A stretch of 31,880 bases of DNA, taken from a virus. The stretch lies in IMG/VR virus record IMGVR_UViG_3300028883_000004, positions 64,001-95,880 of that record; one strand, written 5' to 3'. Positions 22,454 to 29,154 of the stretch are shown here, piece by piece (within the stretch, counting starts at the first letter, position 1; every line of letters starts with the position of its first letter). The position numbers were made by a program, and so were the translations under genes. A model generated the notes under the pieces. The model did not search any database and was not told the origin of the DNA. It worked only from the letters and a program-made list of their open reading frames with translations.

Positions 22454-22469
22454 CCTAGAACGGCCGTAG
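22454..22469 (+). repeat. Dispersed motif CCTAGAACGGCCGTAG, copy 3
   Basis: A 16-bp copy of the motif lies just after the stop of the last plus-strand gene. Its GGCCGTAGA end (22462-22470) is exactly complementary to TCTACGGCC (22525-22533), so it also forms the outer stem around the bidirectional terminator. Confidence 0.7.
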
Positions 22470-22476
22470 AGGCACC

Positions 22477-22510
22477 GAAGGGCTCTTGGGGATATAACCA
22501 AGAGCCCTTC
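22477..22510. terminator. Bidirectional terminator between convergent genes
   Basis: GAAGGGCTCTTGG (22477-22489) and CCAAGAGCCCTTC (22498-22510) pair perfectly over 13 bases around an 8-base loop. The stem sits between a plus-strand gene ending at 22450 and a minus-strand gene ending at 22536, so it can serve both. An outer 9-bp stem (22462-22470 with 22525-22533) encloses it. Confidence 0.8.
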
Positions 22511-22535
22511 TTGCTTCCGCCGCTTCTACGGCCTC

Positions 22536-22817
22536 CTATGGCTTTTCAACCTCCCTAGTCTCCAGGACTCTGAAGCTCCCGTCCTTTCCTCTCTTCACTA
22601 CAACGATGACTCCTCGTCCTTCTTCTCCCCAATCGACTCCGAAATAAACGTCAGGTCGGAGGAACCAGATGCGCCATCTTATCTTATCGAAAAGGAGGTC
22701 AAGACTCTTACGAAGGTTTATGTTGTCCCATGATGCGAAGAGGAGAGCAACCACGGCAAGTGGATACTCCAGAGGAGAGAAAGACAGGATGCCGTCGAGT
22801 TTGATTTTCCCTTTCAA
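22536..22817 (-). CDS. Unknown small protein, 93 aa, TTG start
   Basis: The frame starts with TTG overlapping the upstream stop (TTGA), 8 bases after a GGAGGG site, so TTG is credible. Residues 18-30 form a hydrophobic stretch (YPLAVVALLFASW). The C-terminal half DVYFGVDWGEEGRGVIVVVKRGKDGSFRVLETRE has the strand-turn-strand look and first Asp of RNase H-like folds, but is too short to be a full domain. Last gene of the minus-strand cassette. Confidence 0.6.
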   Translation of the reverse strand: MKGKIKLDGILSFSPLEYPLAVVALLFASWDNINLRKSLDLLFDKIRWRIWFLRPDVYFGVDWGEEGRGVIVVVKRGKDGSFRVLETREVEKP

Positions 22818-23419
22818 GTTCTCATCCCTCCTGCCTTCATCCGTCTTGTGAAGGTATCCATGTCGACTTCCTTCCCGTCGATGGTCGGGACGATTCTCAG
22901 AACTCCCATTTGCACGTCGAGTTCTGTGGATACATTCTTGAACGAGACCTTCCTGAAAGCATCGCGAGAAAGTCTACCTGCATGAGCAAGCCGATGAGTC
23001 GCCGCCATAAGGATCATCTTCAACTTTTCTCTGGTGTCCTTATTGTTCGGATGAGGACCGGAGGCGATAAAGGGAACGAGTGCCTTCGTGTAAGTGTCTC
23101 TGACTACAGAGCAGATGTCCTCTGGAAAATCGAAAGCGTTGCTGGCTTGTTGTAGGAGAATCGCCGCCCGCTTTGTTTCGTCAACTATTGCCTTTGAAGG
23201 GTCCTTGCACTGTCGCGTTTCGAGGAGAGCATATCCGGCTATTAGTTCTCCGTGAGCATGTTCCTTTGTTGTAACAGTGAAACCAAGTCCGCATGTGTTA
23301 CAAATGTAACTGGCGAATGTCTCTCCGTCGCCGAACTGAATCTTCATCTCTTTGTGACCAAGTTCTTCGCTCTTTTTGAGAGCTGTCTGAACTCCACGAT
23401 CGAGGTCTGCCTTGCTCAT
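22814..23419 (-). CDS. Unknown protein with CNTC knuckle, 201 aa
   Basis: GGAGAAAG precedes its ATG. The N-terminal third contains one Cys pair (CNTCGLGF, about residues 40-47) and an HAHGE stretch, which could together hold a metal. The middle is helical (AAILLQQASNAFDFPEDICSVV). No family is recognised. It overlaps the next gene of the cassette by 4 bases (start side of this gene, stop side of its upstream neighbour). Confidence 0.75.
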   Translation of the reverse strand: MSKADLDRGVQTALKKSEELGHKEMKIQFGDGETFASYICNTCGLGFTVTTKEHAHGELIAGYALLETRQCKDPSKAIVDETKRAAILLQQASNAFDFPEDICSVVRDTYTKALVPFIASGPHPNNKDTREKLKMILMAATHRLAHAGRLSRDAFRKVSFKNVSTELDVQMGVLRIVPTIDGKEVDMDTFTRRMKAGGMRT

Positions 23420-24120
23420 TGTCTTTCTCCAGAAAACGGGTTTGCATTAACTACCGTGTAAAGGCAAGCCTTTACGAATTCGTCGATTGTATCTTTTTTG
23501 TAGCGCGACCAGTTCTTCGCTTCCTCAGATGCCTGAGAATCAAAGGGGACGAAGAAGATGTGCCAACCCTTCGATTGAAGAAGGGACGCCATTACAAATG
23601 ATGTGCTCATTAAACGACCTGCTACATCCGGACTTGCTCCCATTAGCCTGCTCGGGTCGTGTAGGATCATACCTCTACTGACTCCGCGACTCTCCAGAAT
23701 ATTGTTAAGCGTTAGAGCATAGGAGGTCATATCGGAAAGAGGAAGCGGATGCACCGTGGGAAACTTTCGTTCTGCTTCCTGGACCTTTGGAGAGAAGGGC
23801 TCCCATTTAGAAAGAGACCTGATGTGAAGAGGGAGACCAAGAACTTGATTGAACTTCATGACAGCATCCATAGAAGGGGTCCAGAGGAAGGCTTCACAAT
23901 CAAGTAAACTTGGAAGGTGCTCAAGTCCTGTTTCCTTCTCGTCCTTGAATCCAGCTCCTTTGAGGAGTCCTAATGCCGTAGACAGTTGGTTGTTTAGAGA
24001 CCCAGGCCCTGCAACTGCAGTGGTTAAGAGATTAAGTCTGCATCCGTCTATGCATACATAGTCAGGATCACCTCGAAAGGTCTCTGTTGCTAAAGAATCG
24101 ATTGCAAGTATTATCGTCAT
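23416..24120 (-). CDS. Unknown protein, possibly RNase H/RuvC-like, 234 aa
   Basis: I start at the ATG at 24120 (AAAGGAA before it); a longer frame from 24198 overlaps the transglycosylase gene. The N-terminus MTIILAIDSLATETF has the strand with acidic end that opens RuvC/RNase H folds. ILHDPSRLMG and the C-terminal TIDEFVKACLYTV recall later strands and the final acidic helix of that fold. The acidic residues do not line up clearly with RuvC catalytic positions, so this is only a structural guess. Confidence 0.55.
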   Translation of the reverse strand: MTIILAIDSLATETFRGDPDYVCIDGCRLNLLTTAVAGPGSLNNQLSTALGLLKGAGFKDEKETGLEHLPSLLDCEAFLWTPSMDAVMKFNQVLGLPLHIRSLSKWEPFSPKVQEAERKFPTVHPLPLSDMTSYALTLNNILESRGVSRGMILHDPSRLMGASPDVAGRLMSTSFVMASLLQSKGWHIFFVPFDSQASEEAKNWSRYKKDTIDEFVKACLYTVVNANPFSGERQ

Positions 24121-24140
24121 CTGTTTTCTGTTCCTTTCAT

Positions 24141-24791
24141 TTACTGTAGGGAACCATCGTCGCTCTGCACCTTTCCAGCATTTCTTTCCCAGTTCCACTT
24201 GTAATGAGGAGAGGCTACATCACCTAGTCGTTTTCTGTATCTCCTCAAACGCTTCATAACGACTGTCGTGTAGTTCTTATTGCAATGACCATTGTAGTCC
24301 TGAAGGTCCATCTCATGAAGCAAAAGAACCTCTGTCCCTATCTTTACGTTCGTCCACGGGTCAGTCAGACTTTCTCTTGGAATGTTCCAGCGTCTTGCAT
24401 GCATACCTATCACCTGCATCGCTCCACATCCAAAAGGTCCGCATCCAACGTCCTTCCATCTACTCTCTGTCCAGATGACTGCGGAAACTAAAAGCGGATC
24501 GAGGTCCCTTCCCCAAGACCACTCACATACAGCTCGAAGAAGTCTCTCCTGATACTCTCCAGAAGGCGGTGCAACCGATTTGCGGAGATCGGCTACACAT
24601 ACTTGCATTCCAACTTCCTTCTCTGGTGGAAGGGAGAAGAAAAGCGTTGTCTCGCTTCCTAGAACGGCCGTAGGAGCACGATCGTAATGCTTCCTTTGTC
24701 CTATCCCTTCTGAGGCGAGTGTGGCTATTAGAACGGCATAGACGAGAAGGCCGAAGAGTCTGGCTAGAACGGGAGGTCCGTCAGTTGGCAT
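24141..24791 (-). CDS. Membrane-anchored lytic transglycosylase (SLT family), 216 aa
   Basis: A single N-terminal hydrophobic segment (about 8-27) acts as anchor or uncleaved signal. The SLT domain follows from about residue 80: LLVSAVIWTESRW contains the catalytic Glu109 and Ser110, and CGAMQVIGMHA (122-132) is the second signature. LTDPWTNVKIGTEVLL is the third conserved segment. Two Cys (117, 122) flank a GPFG turn. These enzymes cut peptidoglycan with anhydro-sugar formation, and in phages act in DNA entry or lysis. It overlaps the gene before it by 11 bases. A copy of the dispersed motif lies inside it (24658). Confidence 0.87.
   Translation of the reverse strand: MPTDGPPVLARLFGLLVYAVLIATLASEGIGQRKHYDRAPTAVLGSETTLFFSLPPEKEVGMQVCVADLRKSVAPPSGEYQERLLRAVCEWSWGRDLDPLLVSAVIWTESRWKDVGCGPFGCGAMQVIGMHARRWNIPRESLTDPWTNVKIGTEVLLLHEMDLQDYNGHCNKNYTTVVMKRLRRYRKRLGDVASPHYKWNWERNAGKVQSDDGSLQ
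24658..24674 (+). repeat. Dispersed motif CCTAGAACGGCCGTAGG, copy 4, inside a gene
   Basis: This is an exact 17-bp copy in the coding part of the transglycosylase (minus strand), at residues about 40-45 (APTAVLG) just after the membrane anchor. Being kept inside a coding region suggests a role in DNA rather than in transcript ends only. Confidence 0.7.
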
Positions 24792-25098
24792 TTTGCATCC
24801 TGACTAGAGCCTTTACGAAGTCGTCGTTTCTGGCTCCATTGATTGTTGGAATCATAACGAACATTCCATTGAATGGCGGATCGGTTACGAACTTAACCTC
24901 CCATTTGAATTTGCTAGAGACTCGTTCTGACACACCACAATCATTAAATACTTTTGCAGTGGCTTCTGATAACTCTGACTGAAGATAGACTTCAGCGTCG
25001 TCTACTTTCTTGCCTTCCAAGTTCTTTCCTACAAACTTGGCTCCGACTTCTTCGATTGCCATTCTAAGTGCTATGGCTAACTTCGTCTTGTCGATCAT
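24781..25098 (-). CDS. Unknown protein, 105 aa
   Basis: A strong GGAGGAAGGAGG site precedes its ATG, and it is the first gene of the minus-strand cassette. Soluble, with a helical first half (KLAIALRMAIEEVGAKFVG...) and beta-like second half (KFKWEVKFVTDPPFNGMFVMIPT). No motif is recognised. The next gene starts within its end. Confidence 0.75.
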   Translation of the reverse strand: MIDKTKLAIALRMAIEEVGAKFVGKNLEGKKVDDAEVYLQSELSEATAKVFNDCGVSERVSSKFKWEVKFVTDPPFNGMFVMIPTINGARNDDFVKALVRMQNAN

Positions 25099-25220
25099 TG
25101 TGCCTCCTTCCTCCTAGAACAAAAGATCATAAAGCAAATCGGGTCCCATAAAAATGTCCTGGCAAGGTGCAATGTGCACTCCGTAGACTTTCTCCAAATG
25201 CATCTGAGGAGATAGTGCGC
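25099..25220. promoter_or_regulatory. Divergent intergenic region
   Basis: This 122-base gap separates the start of the minus cassette from the start of the packaging genes, so promoters for both directions should lie here. I see AT-rich patches (near 25120-25155) and a TGCA-ATG-TGCA inverted pair (near 25170), but no clear -35/-10 pairs. Confidence 0.4.
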
Positions 25221-25940
25221 ATGACCGATAAGAAGAAACGGCGAGTGGTAAAGAAGGAGACAAAGAAGTCTCCTCCGAGTCGTGCAGACGATAGTTTAGA
25301 ACAGCGGGATCAGCGAAGATCAGAGGCGACCAGACGAAAGATTGCCGGTGTCGTTAGAGCATGCTGGTCAATGGAAATGTCTTTTGACGAGATAGCGGAT
25401 TCGGTATACGAAGGAACCGGTGAGACGCTATCCTCTGCAGACGTTGCTATGTACGTTGAGAGGGTTATGCGAGAGGCCACCGTTCAACTGGAGGCTCAGG
25501 ACGCTGGTGTAACTTACATCCGCTACACTCTTTCTCAGCTTACAGTTGCAAGACAACTCAATGACCTCATAAAAGACTTTTCAAACTCCAAGCAATACAA
25601 TGCCCTGGTGGGAGCCCTTCGAGCAAAGTCCGACATCATCGATCGCGTTCTAAAGGTCGGGCAGGATATGGGATTCGTCAGGAGAGTTCCTGAAGGTCAT
25701 TTTATTGTAAGTGGACAGGACCTTCGGGAGCTTACCCAGGACGAACTCGTGAAGCGGATAGCTTCGGAGAACGAAAGGATGGAAACGCTCACAAAGGAAC
25801 TTATGACGGAGACCGGTGTTTCGCCAAAGAAGGGCAGCTTGTACCTTCTTCATCCAAAGAAGGGAGATGGCGCCCCTCGTAAGGGAGCCTCTGCCTCTGC
25901 AGTTGAGATGGATCCGCTGAAGGAGGACGAAGGAACATGA
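25221..25940 (+). CDS. Putative terminase small subunit, 239 aa
   Basis: I start at ATG 25221 after GAGGAG; a longer frame from 25167 is unlikely. The gene overlaps the large terminase by ATGA. After a basic leader (KKKRRVVKKETKK), residues about 45-90 form a helix-turn-helix (IAGVVRACWSMEMSFDEIADSVYEGTGETLSSADVAMYVERVMRE), as in small subunits that recognise the packaging site. A central helical region would support oligomerisation. Position plus fold give the call; no specific family is recognised. Confidence 0.6.
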   Translation: MTDKKKRRVVKKETKKSPPSRADDSLEQRDQRRSEATRRKIAGVVRACWSMEMSFDEIADSVYEGTGETLSSADVAMYVERVMREATVQLEAQDAGVTYIRYTLSQLTVARQLNDLIKDFSNSKQYNALVGALRAKSDIIDRVLKVGQDMGFVRRVPEGHFIVSGQDLRELTQDELVKRIASENERMETLTKELMTETGVSPKKGSLYLLHPKKGDGAPRKGASASAVEMDPLKEDEGT

Positions 25941-27403
25941 TGCTCAGTGAAGCAGAACTCCTGAGGAGCAGCGGAAAGGTAAAGGCGATCGAGGAGGTTC
26001 GTGAGCGTCGGGAGATCAGCAATGAGATTCTGCGCAGGCTTATCATAGAGAATAAGCGCGTCGACCTTCTCGCAACTCTCCTCTGTGGTTATTATGCCTA
26101 TGATCCTCATCTTGCAATGATGGAGTGGAATGAACTCCATCCAGACTTCAACCTCATTTTGGCCTTCCGAGATTTGGGCAAGACGACCATCTCGACTATT
26201 AATGATGCGGCCTGGGAGATTGTAAACGATCCAAACGTTCGACTTCTGCTTGGATCCAAGACGGATACAAATGCAAGAGCCTTCCTCAGAGAGTTAAAAC
26301 GAAAACTCGTTAGACCTGACCTGGTGGAGGTATTTGGTCAGCAGTTTAACGCTGCAAAGTGGAACGAGTTTGAGATAGAAGTTATCGGAAAGACAATGGA
26401 CAATAAGGAGCCGACCGTACGAGCGCTTGGAGCAGAGAGCGCGGTCGCTTCTCAGCATTACGATGTTATCTACGGAGACGATATCGTTTCGGAGGACAAC
26501 TCCAGAACAGAGAATCAGAGAGATACACTCAAGCGTTTCTTCTATTCTATTTTAGATCCGTGTTTGGAGCCTCCTTTCTATCGCCCTGGCAGGCAGACTG
26601 GTTTTCGAGTAAGGGGTACACGATATCATCCCTACGACCTTTATCATCACATAATGGAAAACGATCAGAGGTTCGAGGGAAAGGTACGAATAATTCCAGC
26701 GACAGACATTAATGGTGTAAGCAATTTTCCAGAGAAGTTCTCAGACGAATACTTTAGAGAAAAACGAGCAGCGTTAGGCTCCTTGTTTTACTTCCCGCAA
26801 TACATGTTGGATACGGAAGTAATGAAGGGAGAGGTATTCGACTACAACTGGTTCAGGTGGGTAGATTCCGTTCCGGCAATCTCTCAGCTTTCTGTTTTTA
26901 CAGGAGTCGACCTCGCAATTTCACAAAAGAAGGGTTCGGACTCTTTTGCAATCGTTACAGTCGGCGTAGACAATCAACAGAACATTTACCTTCTTCACTA
27001 CTGGACTGGAATCATTCCGACTGGAAAACAGACAAAGGTCATCTGTAGGGTGGCCGATAGATTCCATCCAGTTAGGACTGGAATCGAGGCTACGCAATAT
27101 CAGGAGGCGAAGGCACAGGAACTCCGTATGAATCCGGATACAAAATATGTCAACGCTATTCCGGTATGGGTAAACAAAAACAAGGTTACAAGAGCAATGA
27201 ACGTCACTCCAATTCTGGAGGACGGTCGATTTCACTTTTACACCGGTATGGATACAGGGCGATTGGAAGAGCAGCTTGTAATGTTCCCAAAGAAACCTAG
27301 AGACCTCGTGGATGCATTGGTGATTGCTCTTAACCTTGCCACGAATAAGAACAGGAGAGGCGGGAAACGCCGTAAGCGCGAGAAGGAACCTGGTCTCATC
27401 TGA
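25937..27403 (+). CDS. terL: Terminase large subunit
   Basis: This is the motor-nuclease that pumps DNA into the head. The ATPase part shows a Walker A variant FRDLGKTT (77-84, with Lys82) and a Walker B YDVIYGDDIV with Asp181/Asp182. The C-terminal nuclease part shows GVDLAIS (Asp325) and RDLVDALVIAL (Asp456 and Asp459), the usual acidic set of an RNase H-like fold. The length of 488 residues is typical. It sits between the small subunit candidate and the portal, as expected. Confidence 0.93.
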   Translation: MMLSEAELLRSSGKVKAIEEVRERREISNEILRRLIIENKRVDLLATLLCGYYAYDPHLAMMEWNELHPDFNLILAFRDLGKTTISTINDAAWEIVNDPNVRLLLGSKTDTNARAFLRELKRKLVRPDLVEVFGQQFNAAKWNEFEIEVIGKTMDNKEPTVRALGAESAVASQHYDVIYGDDIVSEDNSRTENQRDTLKRFFYSILDPCLEPPFYRPGRQTGFRVRGTRYHPYDLYHHIMENDQRFEGKVRIIPATDINGVSNFPEKFSDEYFREKRAALGSLFYFPQYMLDTEVMKGEVFDYNWFRWVDSVPAISQLSVFTGVDLAISQKKGSDSFAIVTVGVDNQQNIYLLHYWTGIIPTGKQTKVICRVADRFHPVRTGIEATQYQEAKAQELRMNPDTKYVNAIPVWVNKNKVTRAMNVTPILEDGRFHFYTGMDTGRLEEQLVMFPKKPRDLVDALVIALNLATNKNRRGGKRRKREKEPGLI

Positions 27404-27417
27404 GGAGGAAAGAGAAG

Positions 27418-29145
27418 ATGGCTGACGAGAAGAAGATCACAGGAAATAAACTTGAAGCGACTCAGGTTGGAGAGACGCGAACTCCAGATGGTCGGAGACT
27501 TCGAGCCTATACGATCCAACCTGTCTTGAAGGAGAAAGGAACAGGAAACGACTCGGCGGATGCCGACAAAACAACTTCCCTTCCAGACCCTTTCAAGGAT
27601 CATTACGGAAGCGACAAACTCATCCCTCCGATTATTGATCCTGGTGAACTTGCAATACTTCCTGAATATTGCAGCGAACTGGGACCCTGTATTGAGACGA
27701 TGGAAATCAACGTCCCTGGGTTTGGGTATCGTATCGCAGAACGTAAGAAGATCATCGACACCCTCGAATCACTCTCCCCTGGAAAGAAGCTCCCAGAAGA
27801 AGCTCAGCGAGAGATCGCTCTGGAGAGACTTCGAATGCAGAACTGGTTTGATCAGGCAGGTGGGATCGAATCGTTTACGAAACTCAGAAGGAAGCTCAGA
27901 GTCGACCTAGAGACGATTGGATGGTGTCTCGCTGAGGTGGTTCCTAACGGAGATAGCCTTCCGTCCTATTTGAACCATGTTCCTGCATTTGAAGTTAGAC
28001 TTTCAAAAGTCGATGATGAACATACAGAGTACAAAGAATCGAGATTGGAAATCGGGGAAAACGGTCATCCAAAAATCACCGAGATTATCGCCTTCAAACG
28101 CTTCCGTAGATTCTGTCAGATTCGAAACAACGTTAAAGTCTGGTTCAAGGAAATGGGCGACCCTCGAACGATAGATCGAAAGACAGGAGAGATCATCGAC
28201 GAATCGAAACTTGAGAGCTGGAAGAAGGGCGGAGGAAAGGAGGCCCATCCGGCAATCTACAGGAAACTGTACTGCACTCGCTCTGCTTACGGTCTCCCGC
28301 GTTACAAAGGTTCGCTCCTTCAAATTTACGGTGTTAGAAGGGCGGATGAGGTAAACTACACGACCTTCACAAATAACAACATCCCATCGATGATGATCAT
28401 GGTTGAAAACGGAGGCCTCACGGATGGATCCATCGATCGCCTTACGGAGTTCGTCACAGATCAGGTGAAGGGCGATGCCAACTGGAGCAAGTTCCTCGTT
28501 GTAGAGGCTGAGCCTTACGAAAGTGATGCAACCGGACAACCTGAAGGAAAGGTCAAACTCAACCTGGAGAAGTTAGGGAACGTTCAACAGAAGGATGAAT
28601 TGTTCCAGGAGTTTGTAAAGAACTCACTCGACAGAATCAGGCGAAACTGGAGAATCACTCCAATTTACCTGGGAAGGACAGACGACTACACCAGGGCGAC
28701 CGCCGCAGAGGCAAGACGCCTTACGGACGAACAGGTGTTCCAACCTGAGAGAGAGGACGAGGACTTCGAAATCAATCAGCAACTCACTCTCCGACTTGGA
28801 TTCAAATGGCATGAGTTCAAAACGAGAACTCCTAACATCACAGACACAGAGTCTCTCGTGAAGCTACTCGGCGCGGCAGACAAATCTGGAGGCCTCACCC
28901 CTGAGATCAGCAGATCGATTTTGGAGATCATCACAGGACTCGACCTTGGAAACGTCTCCGACAAGATCGACGGAGACATCCCCTTCTGGCTTCAGATCGT
29001 AAGGGAGCAGATGCAGGGGAAAATCAACAAGTCAAAGGGCGGTGGAAGTGGAGCGGATATAGACCTCGTTGAAGCGATGGTAGATTTGAGAAGGAAGGTC
29101 GAGGACCGATACGCAGAACTTCAGCAGGATCACAACATAGAGTAG
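27418..29145 (+). CDS. Phage portal protein (PBSX-like)
   Basis: The portal is the dodecameric ring at one vertex through which DNA enters. The match rests on the typical central region: SAYGLPRYKGSLLQIYGVRRADEVNYTTFTNNNIPSMMIMVENG (about 290-335), DGSIDRLTEFV, and DRIRRNWRITPIYLGRTDDYTRATAAEA (about 405-432), all familiar from the PBSX-type portal family. The length is 575 residues, with a charged C-terminal helix. A GAGGAGGAAAG site precedes ATG 27418. Confidence 0.85.
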   Translation: MADEKKITGNKLEATQVGETRTPDGRRLRAYTIQPVLKEKGTGNDSADADKTTSLPDPFKDHYGSDKLIPPIIDPGELAILPEYCSELGPCIETMEINVPGFGYRIAERKKIIDTLESLSPGKKLPEEAQREIALERLRMQNWFDQAGGIESFTKLRRKLRVDLETIGWCLAEVVPNGDSLPSYLNHVPAFEVRLSKVDDEHTEYKESRLEIGENGHPKITEIIAFKRFRRFCQIRNNVKVWFKEMGDPRTIDRKTGEIIDESKLESWKKGGGKEAHPAIYRKLYCTRSAYGLPRYKGSLLQIYGVRRADEVNYTTFTNNNIPSMMIMVENGGLTDGSIDRLTEFVTDQVKGDANWSKFLVVEAEPYESDATGQPEGKVKLNLEKLGNVQQKDELFQEFVKNSLDRIRRNWRITPIYLGRTDDYTRATAAEARRLTDEQVFQPEREDEDFEINQQLTLRLGFKWHEFKTRTPNITDTESLVKLLGAADKSGGLTPEISRSILEIITGLDLGNVSDKIDGDIPFWLQIVREQMQGKINKSKGGGSGADIDLVEAMVDLRRKVEDRYAELQQDHNIE

Positions 29146-29154
29146 GAATACAAC

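Noticed and set aside
22536-22817. Separate RNase H or terminase nuclease fragment
   Set aside because: FGVDWG resembles the first strand of such nucleases, but only one acidic position and less than half the domain are present, so it is not called as a broken terminase.
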